A stretch of DNA of 58,948 bases from Gemmatimonadales bacterium (GTDB lineage: Bacteria; Gemmatimonadota; Gemmatimonadetes; Gemmatimonadales; GWC2-71-9): assembly GCA_011772755.1 (NCBI GenBank), contig WVYX01000293.1:1-58948 (forward strand), in the 5' to 3' direction. How positions within the stretch are numbered: position 1 is the stretch's first letter; each line of letters begins with the position of its first letter. Position numbers and translations under genes: made by a program. The notes beneath the pieces are model-generated. The model did not search any database. It was given only the letters and a program-made list of their open reading frames with translations, and was not told where the DNA came from. This document shows positions 26,557 to 35,456 of the stretch, piece after piece.

Positions 26557-26616
26557 GAACTAGCTACTCGTGTGGTGATTACAGATTGCCAGCTGCTAAT
26601 TGCTAACCGCTAGTTC
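26557..26616. repeat. family A element, degenerate copy 5
   Basis: GAACTAGC (26557-26564) and GCTAGTTC (26609-26616) form a perfect 8-bp inverted repeat around family A words. Read on the minus strand it includes GCGGTTAGCAATTAGCAGC, close to the left arm of copy 1. The right end overlaps the TGA stop codon of the gamma-glutamyltransferase gene. The outer AGCC ends are missing. I see nothing else in the 26399-26556 part of the gap. Confidence 0.65.
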
Positions 26617-28384
26617 AATATCCTACCGACCCTCCCCCCGAGCGGGGATCGGCCACTCCGATCCAACCCTCGCCCGACCGGATAATGCCGGCTACCTCGC
26701 CGCTGAATCCACGTCGCTCCACGAGGGTGTGGCCCATTGCCTCGAGGCGCGCCACTACCTCAGGCAGTAACGCTCCTCGTTCGTAGAAGATCCGATCCGG
26801 CAGCGCTTGATGATGAATCCGTGGAGCAGCGATCGCGTCGGCCAGGCTCATGCCGTGGTCGATCACGTTCGAGATGACCTGTGCGACCGTGGTAATGATC
26901 GTCGGCCCGCCAGGTGTCCCGACTGCCATCAGCAGCTCGCCCTGCGGGTCGAGCACCAGGGAGGGGGTCATGGACGAGAGCATGCGCTTGCCGGGCTCGA
27001 TGGCGTTGGCTTCACTTTGGACCAGGCCATACATGTTCGGCTGGCCGGGCGCGCCGGTGAAGTCGTCCATTTCGTTGTTGAGGAGAAACCCAGCACCCTC
27101 GACTGTGACGGCGCTGCCATAGCCACCGTTGATCGTCGTCGTCACACTGACGGCGATTCCGTCCAGGTCGACCACGGAGTAGTGTGTGGTATGATCACCC
27201 TCGGTGACGCCTGGCCGCAGTTCCGGCGTGGGCGTGGCGTGGTCTGCGTCGATACCGCCTCGGAGCTCCGCCGCATACGGCTTGGAAAGCAGCCGTTGGA
27301 TGGGCATCTCGACATAGCCGGGGTCGCCGAGATAGTGATTGCGATCGACGAATGCCCGGCGCATGGCTTCGGTGAGGAGATGCACCTGCTCTACGCTGCC
27401 GAATGGCGGGAGTGGATCGAACCCCTCCAAGATGTTGAGGATCTCGGCCATCGTCACGCCGCCAGAGCTCACCGGGGGCATTGAGTAGATGGTGTATCCC
27501 CGGTACCGAATCACGATTGGCTCTCGCCAAATCGCTCGGTAGCTGGCCAGATCCTCCTTGGCAATCAGACCGCCACCGCGCTCCATCTCGGCGACGATGA
27601 GATCAGCGATGTACCCCTCGTAGAACACACGAGGCCCGCTGTCTGCTATCGCCTGCAGGGTGCGAGCGAGGTCCGGCTGCACCCAAAGCGTCCCCAGCGG
27701 CGGCGCCTCGCCATTCGGCAGAAGGAACTTGCGGGCCGATGCAGGGAACTGCCTGAGGCGTCGTGCGGCATACCTGAGGCCTCGACTGCGGGACTCGTCC
27801 AGGGCAATCCCGTCGCGGGCGATTCGGATGGCAGGTGCCATGACCTGTGCCAGGGTGAGGTCGCCGAAGCGGCGCTGCGCCTCCGCAAGGCCTGCCACGG
27901 CACCCGGCACGCCAGCAGCCAGGTGGCCAGTGACGCTCTCGTCCGTAAGCTTGCCGAGGGAGTCGAGGTACATGTCCTTGGTGGCCCGGCTGGGCGCAGT
28001 TTCCCGGTAATCCAAGGTGTATACGGATCCGTCGGCGAATCGGATGACCATGAAACCGCCGCCGCCGATGTTGCCAGCCGACGGGTGAACCACTGCCAGG
28101 GCGAACCCAACGGCGACGGCAGCGTCTACGGCGTTGCCACCCCTGTTCATGATGATTGCCCCGACCTCGCTGGCGACCGGGTGCACCGACGACACCATCG
28201 CGTCCGATGCGTTGACCTCCACGACGTCGTCGAACAGCGGCCAGTCTGCAGGGACGAAAGCCGATGGAAGTGAGGTGGGCGTAGGGGGTGTGGCTGGGGT
28301 TGGTGCCCCGGCGCACGCGGCGAGGGCAAATGCTGTGACGGCTCCCCACCGCCTCATCCGCAACCACAGTCTTCGTCGCTGCAT
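26615..28384 (-). CDS. ggt: gamma-glutamyltransferase, lipoprotein
   Basis: A 589-residue periplasmic N-terminal nucleophile hydrolase that breaks down glutathione and gamma-glutamyl compounds. The N-terminus has an Arg-rich start, a hydrophobic stretch and lipobox ALAAC, so it is probably membrane-anchored. Autoprocessing is expected before the Thr of DHTTHYSVVDL (about residue 400). Downstream, GGYGSAVTVEGAGFLLNNEMDDF and MLSSMTPSLVL are the expected gamma-glutamyl-binding motifs, and GTPGGPTI follows. It is divergent from murQ across 72 bp. Confidence 0.93.
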   Translation of the reverse strand: MQRRRLWLRMRRWGAVTAFALAACAGAPTPATPPTPTSLPSAFVPADWPLFDDVVEVNASDAMVSSVHPVASEVGAIIMNRGGNAVDAAVAVGFALAVVHPSAGNIGGGGFMVIRFADGSVYTLDYRETAPSRATKDMYLDSLGKLTDESVTGHLAAGVPGAVAGLAEAQRRFGDLTLAQVMAPAIRIARDGIALDESRSRGLRYAARRLRQFPASARKFLLPNGEAPPLGTLWVQPDLARTLQAIADSGPRVFYEGYIADLIVAEMERGGGLIAKEDLASYRAIWREPIVIRYRGYTIYSMPPVSSGGVTMAEILNILEGFDPLPPFGSVEQVHLLTEAMRRAFVDRNHYLGDPGYVEMPIQRLLSKPYAAELRGGIDADHATPTPELRPGVTEGDHTTHYSVVDLDGIAVSVTTTINGGYGSAVTVEGAGFLLNNEMDDFTGAPGQPNMYGLVQSEANAIEPGKRMLSSMTPSLVLDPQGELLMAVGTPGGPTIITTVAQVISNVIDHGMSLADAIAAPRIHHQALPDRIFYERGALLPEVVARLEAMGHTLVERRGFSGEVAGIIRSGEGWIGVADPRSGGGSVGY

Positions 28385-28456
28385 GGGTCCCTCGTTGACC
28401 GAACTGTCAGCTGAGTGGAAATTGGGTGAAATCTAGCACCTTACCGGCTCAGGGAG

Positions 28457-29383
28457 ATGTCTACTCCAGAATTCGTCGATCCTCGGCTCACCGAGCGCCG
28501 CAACCCGCGCACCGTCGGCATCGACGTTGCCTCCTCGCTCGAAATCGTCGACATGATGAACGCTGAAGACCGCCGTGTACCCGAGGCGGTACACCAGGTT
28601 CGCGAGGAGACCGCCAAGGTGATTGACTTGGTGGTGGAAGCGTTCCGAGAGGGAGGTCGCCTGATCTATGTGGGAGCGGGCACCAGTGGGCGGCTTGGCG
28701 TATTGGATTCGGCCGAGTGTCCTCCCACCTTCGGCACTCCTCCCGAGATGGTGGTTGGAGTGATCGCGGGCGGGCCCGCTGCCCTGGTTCGAAGTCAGGA
28801 AGGTGCGGAAGACGATAGGGAAGGCGGGGCGGCTGCAGTGGACGATCTGGGGGTGTCGCGCCGAGATGTGGTTGTGGGCATCGCCGCCAGCGGGACCACA
28901 CCCTACGTCAGGGTGGCGCTGCGGCGGGCCCAAGAACTCGGCGCCCGCACCGTGCTGCTCACATGCGCCGATCCCCCCGAAGGACTGGTCGAGTCCTGTG
29001 ACGTGGTGATCGTGGTGCGCGTGGGTCCCGAGGTCCTCACGGGATCCACTCGTCTAAAGGCCGGCACCGCCACGAAGCTCGTGCTCAACACCATCACCAC
29101 CGGCGCCATGATCCGCCTGGGCAAGGCATTTGGCAACCTGATGGTGGATCTGATGGCGCTGAGCGACAAGCTGCGGGATCGCGGTGAGCGGATCGTGATG
29201 GAGGCGTGCGCCGTGGGACGGGAAGAGGCCCGTCGCGCGATCGAGGCAGCCTCGGGCAACGTCAAGCTGGCCATCGTGATGGTGCGAAGGGGTGTGGATG
29301 CCGACGAGGCCCGGGCACTCCTCGACTCGGCGGGCGGGCTCGTCCGGCGCGCATCGGGGGATCCACCACCGGTGATCGCGTGA
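28457..29383 (+). CDS. murQ: N-acetylmuramic acid 6-phosphate etherase
   Basis: Cleaves the lactyl ether of MurNAc-6-P to give GlcNAc-6-P and D-lactate in peptidoglycan recycling. The SIS domain has VGAGTSGRLGVLDSAECPPTFG and the long segment GIAASGTTPYVR. TERRNP at the N-terminus is diagnostic. 308 residues is normal. GGGAG lies immediately against the ATG, closer than usual. It overlaps a broken anmK by 4 nt, so the substrate supply step of the pathway is missing locally. Confidence 0.93.
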   Translation: MSTPEFVDPRLTERRNPRTVGIDVASSLEIVDMMNAEDRRVPEAVHQVREETAKVIDLVVEAFREGGRLIYVGAGTSGRLGVLDSAECPPTFGTPPEMVVGVIAGGPAALVRSQEGAEDDREGGAAAVDDLGVSRRDVVVGIAASGTTPYVRVALRRAQELGARTVLLTCADPPEGLVESCDVVIVVRVGPEVLTGSTRLKAGTATKLVLNTITTGAMIRLGKAFGNLMVDLMALSDKLRDRGERIVMEACAVGREEARRAIEAASGNVKLAIVMVRRGVDADEARALLDSAGGLVRRASGDPPPVIA

Positions 29384-29704
29384 GCGAGCTCGGCCTCGGC
29401 CTCATGTCGGGGACGTCCCTCGACGGCGTGGATGCCGCGCTGGCTTCCCACCGAACCGGCGCGGGAGCTCGTTGTCTCCGGTGGTGGGGCGCGCAACCCG
29501 GTGCTGATGAACCGACTGAGGGAGGCGCTCGATGGCTGGGTGGTGCGCCTGTTCGACGACGAGTTCTTCAGCGGTGATGCCAAAGAAGCGGCGTCGTTTG
29601 CCTACCTGGGGTGGCGGACGCTGCATGGGTTGCCCGGCAATGTGCCCGGCGCCACTGGGGCAGAGGGGGAGCGGGTCCTCGGCAGTGTTACGCCAAGTGC
29701 GTAG
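29380..29704 (+). pseudogene. anmK: anhydro-N-acetylmuramic acid kinase remnant, internal deletion
   Basis: Intact AnmK is about 370 residues. Here only the first 20 codons ([20 protein letters not shown], the ATP-binding start) remain in one frame. From about 29440 the coding matches the last 85 residues in another frame: [21 protein letters not shown] and [18 protein letters not shown]. About 280 codons in the middle are gone and the join is out of frame. GTG at 29380 overlaps the murQ stop as an intact gene would. The loss appears recent, as both ends remain easy to read. Confidence 0.85.
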
Positions 29705-29753
29705 CCGCTGGCGAGGCGTCCCTGGTGTAGCGGGTCAGAAGTCCGCTTGTGCC

Positions 29754-29851
29754 GCAGACTGATCGACAAGCGAACGCGGATGTGTCTCGGTGAAACGGTG
29801 ACCTCGCTCGTCCAGAAACCGATCTGCGTTCAGACGATCATCCGCGGCCGT
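29754..29851. repeat. family B palindromic element, copy 1
   Basis: Two blocks match copy 2 in inverse orientation: 29754-29781 (26 of 28 identical) and 29819-29851 (29 of 33 identical), with spacers of 37 and 36 nt. Words include ACTGATCGACAAGCGAACG and CATCCGCGGCCGT. The inner inverted repeat is more degenerate than in copy 2. It lies between the anmK remnant and the FHA-protease gene. The rest of the gap, 29852-29954, shows no gene. Confidence 0.8.
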
Positions 29852-29954
29852 TGCCCGGCGTCGAGTTCGCCGGGAACGCCATCGCGCGAAGGGACTGCTC
29901 GGCGCGTGTGCTATGTTGCGGCGAGCTTGTGGGACGGCACGCCAGCCTACGGCG

Positions 29955-31385
29955 TCAATTGAGCGACTGTAGCAATCGGATAGCGTAGTTCGCGGGCACT
30001 CCGAACACGATCCTTCCGCCGGAGCCCTGCTGCCCGCCGAAAAGAATTGCCACCACCTGCCCAGTGCGGTCGAAGATCGGGCTGCCACTGGCGCCGTGGG
30101 TCCCGTAGCCGTCCACCTGAATCAGATCCTGCAGCACCTTGCTTACGGAACCGGCGGAGAAGCTGCTCTTGGCGATTGGCCTGCCGCCGCCCCCGGTGGC
30201 CATGGGCAGATCCGGCCCCAGGGGAAACCCGATCACGGCCACCGGATCACCCTGGTGCAGGGTGTCCGGCCGGCCGTTCAGGCCCTGAACGGTTGGCACC
30301 CCGCCGTCGAAATCGACTTTGACCGCGGCGAGATCCGCTTCCCGGGAGGTTCCCAGCAAGCGGGCCGGGACGACCTGCCTCGAGTCGGCGAACTGGATCG
30401 CGATTTGCCGGGGGCGCCGCGAGCCGTCTTCGCCGGCCACCACGTGGCGATTGGTCAGTAGCGTGCCATCGCTGCGGACGGCGAACGCCGTGCCGGTGGA
30501 GACTTCACCCGGGCCGAACTCCACCCAGATGATGGCGGTGGCCCGCTGATTGCTCTCCACAATGCCGCGATAGTCGACCCGTGCGGCAAGTTCCTGGTAC
30601 CGGAGCGCTTGGGTCGCCGCGGCGAGCTGGTCCTTGAGGACCTCTACGTCTGCCTGGTTCCCCACGGCCTGCGCGGTTGCCAGTTGCTGCCGCAGGCGCC
30701 CGACTTGGTCTTGAGACTGGCGTAGGGCGTTGGCGAGCCCCTCCACCTGTCCTTGCAGTACCTGCACCGCCTGGTCCGCCACCCGCAGGAGGCTGTCGGT
30801 TCGCGCCTGGATCGTGGCGATCTCGCGCTGCCGCAGCGACTCCTGACGGTGGTTCTGGTAGAAGAACGCCGCGGCAACCGCCAACAGCGTCGCGAACAGA
30901 ACGACTGTAGTTCTCCGGAGTGTTCGCGTCTCCCGCCTGACCTCGACCCGAATGCGCTCCGTGGTGCTCATCCGCCGTGGTTCTTCGGTCGCCCCCGTGG
31001 CTCGCACCGGGCCCTCCGCAGGGGGTGGCTTCTCCGGAGCGGCGGCGCGCGCCACCACACCGTCCGGGGTCCCTTCGGGGACGAGCCGGAACTCCAGGGT
31101 CGGACCGTGCTCCCCGAAGCGGATCTGATCGGTGTCGTCCAGCTTGGTGACCCGGGAAATGCGGTGGCCATTCACCAGCGTACCGTTTCGGCTTCCCAGG
31201 TCGCGCACCAACCACTCGTCGTTCTCAAGAATGATGGTGGCATGTCGGGCCGAGACGTCGAGGTCCCGCTCTGGGTCAAACTGGAGGTCCGATGCAGGGT
31301 GGCGCCCGATACCGATCCGGGCGATCGAGAAGACCTCGGTGTGTCCGGTCCGCGCGCCGCTGAGGATTCTGAGTTGGGCCTTCAC
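29955..31385 (-). CDS. FHA domain - trypsin-like serine protease fusion
   Basis: A 476-residue membrane protein. Residues 1-105 form an FHA phosphothreonine-binding domain (GIGRHPASDL, SARHATI, DLGSRNGTLVNG). One transmembrane helix follows (TTVVLFATLLAVAAAFF, about 158-175), then a coiled coil (180-265) and a DegP-type protease domain. The catalytic triad is visible: LTNRHVV, ADLAAVKVDF and GTHGASGSPIF. The topology places FHA in the cytoplasm and the protease in the periplasm. As the last gene of the kinase-phosphatase operon, it could be turned on by phosphorylation of an FHA ligand; this is inferred. Confidence 0.88.
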   Translation of the reverse strand: MKAQLRILSGARTGHTEVFSIARIGIGRHPASDLQFDPERDLDVSARHATIILENDEWLVRDLGSRNGTLVNGHRISRVTKLDDTDQIRFGEHGPTLEFRLVPEGTPDGVVARAAAPEKPPPAEGPVRATGATEEPRRMSTTERIRVEVRRETRTLRRTTVVLFATLLAVAAAFFYQNHRQESLRQREIATIQARTDSLLRVADQAVQVLQGQVEGLANALRQSQDQVGRLRQQLATAQAVGNQADVEVLKDQLAAATQALRYQELAARVDYRGIVESNQRATAIIWVEFGPGEVSTGTAFAVRSDGTLLTNRHVVAGEDGSRRPRQIAIQFADSRQVVPARLLGTSREADLAAVKVDFDGGVPTVQGLNGRPDTLHQGDPVAVIGFPLGPDLPMATGGGGRPIAKSSFSAGSVSKVLQDLIQVDGYGTHGASGSPIFDRTGQVVAILFGGQQGSGGRIVFGVPANYAIRLLQSLN

Positions 31386-31395
31386 GGCTGGACCG

Positions 31396-32439
31396 CTACA
31401 GCCCCATGGCGGCGAAGAACAGCGCTGCTGCCGTGATGCCCGCGGCGAGCACGCCCGCGAGCATCAGGCGTGCCCTGTTCTCCGGTACGGGAGGAGGGCT
31501 TCCTTTGTAGACCGGGACCGGCTCGGTGGTGGATTCGGGGTCGAGGAGCGGGTACACCTGGTGCCCCACCTCGTCCTCGCCACCGGGATGGCCCAGCCCA
31601 TCACCACCGAACTTGGCAATGACGACGGTGATGTTGTCGGGGCCGCCCCGTTCATTTGCCGTGTCGATGAGCTCACTGCAGATCGCCACCAGGTCCTTGT
31701 CCAGCTGCGAGACCCTCTCGGTGATCTCCTCCCGTGAGACCTGCCCCGACAGGCCGTCGGAGCACAGCACCAGGGCGTCCCCACGGCGCACCTGCTGGTT
31801 TGTGAGGTCGACTCTCACCTTCGCGTCCGGCCCCAAGGCCTGCAAGATGATGTTGCGCCGCTCGCTGCGTTCGGCCTCCTCCTCGGTGATTTCGCCCGCG
31901 TCCACCAGCCGCTGCATCAGCGACTGGTCCTTCGTGAGCTGGATCCCTCTGCCGCGGCGCACGAGGTAGGCCCGCGAATCGCCCACCTGCGTGATATAGA
32001 GATGGTCCCCGAGCACTCCCACCGCCGTGGTGGTGGTGCCCATGCCCCGCATCTCAGGGTGCTCTTTCGCATAGGCGTGGATGCGGGTGTTCGCTTCCTC
32101 CACCGCCTCCTTGAGCCGGTAGGCGAACTGCTGGGGGGTGTTTTCCTCGTCGTTCCCCCATTTGTCTACCATATGCTCGTAGATGGTCCGGCTGGCCATT
32201 TCGGAGGCCACCTCGCCGGCCGCGGCGCCGCCCATACCATCGGCCACGACCAGCAACGATCCTCTCGGGCCCACCTCATGCTCGCGCACCTCAGGCTGGA
32301 GGGACGCGTTCCGCGCCGAGAGGTCGGCGACCATGAAGCAGTCCTCGTTGTGTTCCCGCGTCCGGCCGACGTCGGTCTTGCCGAAGACGGTTACAAGAAC
32401 TCCGGAGCCTTTAGAGCCGAAGAGCTTCACGAGGGGCAA
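31396..32439 (-). CDS. PP2C family serine/threonine phosphatase
   Basis: A 347-residue metal-dependent phosphatase. Motifs: TDVGRTREHNEDC, VVADGMGGAAAGEVAS, LVLCSDGLSGQVS and GGPDNITVVIAKF, giving all metal-binding Asp residues. The C-terminus ends with a transmembrane helix (ARLMLAGVLAAGITAAALFF), so the enzyme is tethered with the phosphatase in the cytoplasm. It overlaps the kinase gene by 13 nt and lies 10 nt from the FHA-protease gene. It probably opposes the adjacent kinase. Confidence 0.93.
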   Translation of the reverse strand: MPLVKLFGSKGSGVLVTVFGKTDVGRTREHNEDCFMVADLSARNASLQPEVREHEVGPRGSLLVVADGMGGAAAGEVASEMASRTIYEHMVDKWGNDEENTPQQFAYRLKEAVEEANTRIHAYAKEHPEMRGMGTTTTAVGVLGDHLYITQVGDSRAYLVRRGRGIQLTKDQSLMQRLVDAGEITEEEAERSERRNIILQALGPDAKVRVDLTNQQVRRGDALVLCSDGLSGQVSREEITERVSQLDKDLVAICSELIDTANERGGPDNITVVIAKFGGDGLGHPGGEDEVGHQVYPLLDPESTTEPVPVYKGSPPPVPENRARLMLAGVLAAGITAAALFFAAMGL

Positions 32440-34112
32440 CCCAGGAAGGTGTCCTTGTATTGTCGGTACGCGTCATTGCCGGGATCAAGTGCGATCGCAT
32501 TTGCTATCCAGCGGCACGCCTCCAGGGGACGATCGTCGTTGTCCTCATCGTATGATTCCGCAATGTAGGAGGCTGCCCGCGCTCTGAGAACAGCGGGCAA
32601 ACCCTGGTCCCCGTACAGCCGTTCCAGTTCTTGGCGCCCGGATGCTCTGGTCGCGGGGTCACGGATCAGCCTACCGTAGTTGCGAATGCTCTCACCTAGC
32701 GCCGCAGTGTCGAGGGGTGTCGGCGACGGCTCTTCAGCTGGTCGTTCGGTTCGCGGCGTACCCGGCTGGGTCACACGCGTCCGTTCGGACTCCCGCTGGC
32801 CCGCACGTGGCTGCCCGGCCTCGGTTGGCGTACCAGGATCGCTCTGCAACGGGCGCTGTGCTGTGTCCGGGCTCACAACCCCGGGTCCACCAGCCGTTTC
32901 TTGGATGCCTGGTGACTGGTCACCGCCGCCACCCTGGGTCACCACCGCAATGCTTCCACCGGCGATGGCGATCGCGGCGACGGAAGCGACGATGGCCACC
33001 ACCGGCTTCCGCTTGGCAGGGGGCGCCTCCGGTGAGGGCATCGGTGCCGGCGTGGGCGGGGTGGTGGGCTCAAGGCCGGCGGACACCCGAGTATCGATCA
33101 GTTGGCCAGTGACGCCGGTGTTGATGAGTTGGGTCGCGCCCTCGGTGTCCGCGGGAACGGTTACAGCGGCCCCGCGGACGGCATCCGCCACGTCGCCAGC
33201 AAACAGCGCGGCGCTGTTGTAGCGATCGGCGGGCATGCGCTGGAGGCCCCGGTCCATCACGCCCTGGAGGCGTGGCGGCCATTGGGCGTCGGGCGCCACT
33301 TCGCTCAGCTTGAGAGGCTGGTCGGTGAGCCGCTTGATCATCGTCTCCTGAGCGGAGTCGGCCTGGAACGGCAGGGCGCCGGTGGCCATCCGGAAGAACA
33401 CCAGGGCCAGCGAATAGATGTCGCTACGTCCGTCTAGCACATCGCCGGAGAGCTGCTCGGGGCTCATGTACTCCGGGGTGCCAACCACGAGGCCGGTCTT
33501 CGTCACCTTCTGACCTTCCTCGCCGGTCATCGCCTTGGCGATCCCGAAGTCGACCACCTTCACCACCTCGCGGCCGTCGCGGTCCTTGGTGACCATGATG
33601 TTGTCCGGCTTGAGATCCCGATGGACGATCCCCAAGTCGTGGGCGGCCTGCAGGGCGTCGCCGGTTTGCTGCAGGATGTGCGCGGCCCGGTCCAGTGAAA
33701 TGGCACCCTCGGTGCGGAGGATGTCGCTCAACGCCCCACCCTCGATGAACTCCATCGCGAGGTAGATCGTGCCGTCCGCTGTCTCGCCAAAGTCGTAGAT
33801 GGCACAGACGTTCGGGTGATTGATCCGCGCGGCGTTGGCCGCTTCTCGATTGAAGCGGGCGATGGCTTCTGGGTCGCTGGCCATCGACTGCGCCATGACC
33901 TTGACGGCGCTCTTGCGGCGCATCTTGACGTGCTCACCGAGGTACACGGCACCCATGCCGCCCTCGCCGAGCTTCTTCTCGATGTGGTAGCGATCGGCGA
34001 TGACGCTCCCTACGAGGTCTGCCCCAGCGGCAGAGCGCAGCGTAGAGCCGTCTCTGGGGCAGAACTTGGTGTCGTCAGACCATTCAGCACCGCAGACGGT
34101 ACAGGTCTTCAC
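32427..34112 (-). CDS. zinc-ribbon Ser/Thr protein kinase
   Basis: A 561-residue eukaryotic-like kinase. A zinc-ribbon-like TCTVCGAEW...FCPRDG (residues 3-20) precedes the kinase domain (about 40-300) with GEGGMGAVYLG, HRDLKPDN and VVDFGIAKA. A single TM segment (VVAIVASVAAIAIAGGSIAVV, about 370) leads to an extracytoplasmic tail rich in Pro, Thr and Gln, then a helical end with two cysteines. It overlaps neighbours on both sides (4 and 13 nt), so it belongs to the FHA-kinase-phosphatase-protease operon. Confidence 0.93.
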   Translation of the reverse strand: MKTCTVCGAEWSDDTKFCPRDGSTLRSAAGADLVGSVIADRYHIEKKLGEGGMGAVYLGEHVKMRRKSAVKVMAQSMASDPEAIARFNREAANAARINHPNVCAIYDFGETADGTIYLAMEFIEGGALSDILRTEGAISLDRAAHILQQTGDALQAAHDLGIVHRDLKPDNIMVTKDRDGREVVKVVDFGIAKAMTGEEGQKVTKTGLVVGTPEYMSPEQLSGDVLDGRSDIYSLALVFFRMATGALPFQADSAQETMIKRLTDQPLKLSEVAPDAQWPPRLQGVMDRGLQRMPADRYNSAALFAGDVADAVRGAAVTVPADTEGATQLINTGVTGQLIDTRVSAGLEPTTPPTPAPMPSPEAPPAKRKPVVAIVASVAAIAIAGGSIAVVTQGGGGDQSPGIQETAGGPGVVSPDTAQRPLQSDPGTPTEAGQPRAGQRESERTRVTQPGTPRTERPAEEPSPTPLDTAALGESIRNYGRLIRDPATRASGRQELERLYGDQGLPAVLRARAASYIAESYDEDNDDRPLEACRWIANAIALDPGNDAYRQYKDTFLGCPS

Positions 34113-35131
34113 GCCTTCCCTATCCGGAGCATCTTGTCGCCCACAAGAAAGCGGGATCCCACCCTCAGTTCGACATCGCCGCGGATGGCCAGCGCCACTC
34201 CGTTGCGGCTGCCGGCGTCCACCATCACGAAATCGGCGTCCTCAGACTGGATCTCCGCGTGATAGCCGCTCATCGACGGATCGTAGGGAAACACCCAGTC
34301 GCCCTGTTCCCGGCCGATGCGCACGTTTCGGCCGGGGGACAGGTGCACCATGTCGCGCTCCGATCCGTCGCTGCGGATCTGGGTCACGCACGCAATATCA
34401 GCGCTCGGCACCAGGCTCCCCATACGGCGCGTGGCATCCCGCTCGGGAGGGTGCGGGCCCGGGTACCCCAACCGGCGGTACAGCAGGAGCTGCGAGCCCA
34501 CCAGTATGCGATCGCCGTCTACCAGTCGGTGAGGCTCGGTTATGAACAACCACGTGCCATTGCGACTGCCGAGATCCCGTGCCCAGATCTGGCCCTCGCG
34601 CACCGTGAGCTTGACGTGGAGCGGCGACATGAACACGTCTTCTGAGAACTGCAAATCCGCACCCTCACGCCCGATGTGGGTCTCGCCCTGGGCGATCGGG
34701 TAGCGGCCCACCGCCTTCCCGGTTTCGTCAAGCAGATCCAGGACGTACGGTGACGGCGGCGCCTTCTTGGCGGCGACGGCTGAGGGGTGGGACACCCGCG
34801 GGGCCGCGACGAGGTCCAGGCCGCAGGCAGGGCAGTACCTGGCCCCTTCACGGGCCGACGTGCCGCAACGTGGGCATGCCGGGCCTGCCGCCTCCGCCGT
34901 TGCCCGCTTCCCGCACGACGGACAAAAGGGCATGCCCCCGACCATCACCCCGCCGCATGACGGACATTTCCCACTCCCGGATGGGCGCGGCCCGGTGGCG
35001 GACGTTCCGGACCTGTCGGCGGGGCCGGTCAGGGCGCTCCCTCCCTGTCGTCTGCGTGGGTCGGTTTCTTCGTCGTTCTCGTCACGAACGGGAGGTACAT
35101 GGCCCCGTTCCCGGCCGAATAGGCCAAACAT
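34109..35131 (-). CDS. double FHA protein with zinc ribbons
   Basis: A 340-residue cytoplasmic protein. The N-terminus is polar. Two zinc-ribbon motifs (CPSCGGVMVGGMPFCPSCG and CPRCGTSAREGARYCPACG, about residues 58-115) are followed by two FHA domains: HIGREGADLQFSEDVFMSPLH with DLGSRNGTW, and RIGREQGDWVFPYDPSMSGYH with DAGSRNGVA. Double FHA proteins read phosphothreonines as adaptors. It heads the operon with a clear promoter at 35177-35205 and overlaps the kinase gene by 4 nt. Confidence 0.88.
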   Translation of the reverse strand: MFGLFGRERGHVPPVRDENDEETDPRRRQGGSALTGPADRSGTSATGPRPSGSGKCPSCGGVMVGGMPFCPSCGKRATAEAAGPACPRCGTSAREGARYCPACGLDLVAAPRVSHPSAVAAKKAPPSPYVLDLLDETGKAVGRYPIAQGETHIGREGADLQFSEDVFMSPLHVKLTVREGQIWARDLGSRNGTWLFITEPHRLVDGDRILVGSQLLLYRRLGYPGPHPPERDATRRMGSLVPSADIACVTQIRSDGSERDMVHLSPGRNVRIGREQGDWVFPYDPSMSGYHAEIQSEDADFVMVDAGSRNGVALAIRGDVELRVGSRFLVGDKMLRIGKA

Positions 35132-35176
35132 GATGGAGCGTCAGCCACGTCTGGTGAGATGCTGTGGCGGTGAGCC

Positions 35177-35205
35177 AATCTACACCCCGTAAAAAACGCG
35201 GTCAA
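35177..35205 (-). promoter_or_regulatory. sigma70-type promoter of the FHA-kinase operon
   Basis: On the minus strand, TTGACC (35205-35200), a 17-nt spacer with a T6 run, and TAGATT (35182-35177). It would give a leader of about 40 nt before the FHA gene ATG at 35131. Called from consensus match. Confidence 0.6.
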
Positions 35206-35456
35206 CCAGAGCAGATTGGCGTAGTGCGTTGATACTGTGTAGGTTCCGCCACCATGCCGCGTAGTAGTCCGGCCATCCGTCTTCGCCTCGCCGGACGGTG
35301 TACTGGAGCGTGTGCCGGAGGTGCCGCGGCCGCCGCACGGCCCCATTCACCGGGCGCCTCAGCCTGCCGCTCCACCCCCCCGAACGCCGGACCGCTCCAG
35401 GGGGGCTAGTGTGCCCACCCAATTGCCGCGGGGAACGAGGGTGCCGGTGTGACAGG
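35206..35456. other. intergenic region upstream of the surface protein gene
   Basis: No gene, hairpin array or family A/B repeat is seen. The open frame that runs through 35298-35456 into the surface protein codes for Arg/Pro-rich sequence and precedes the signal peptide, so it is treated as non-coding. A promoter for the plus-strand gene must lie here, but none is convincing. Confidence 0.4.

Noticed and set aside
29955-35131. Type VI secretion regulatory cluster
   Set aside because: FHA, kinase and phosphatase genes recall the T6SS threonine phosphorylation pathway, but no tss/vgr/hcp genes are present in the window.
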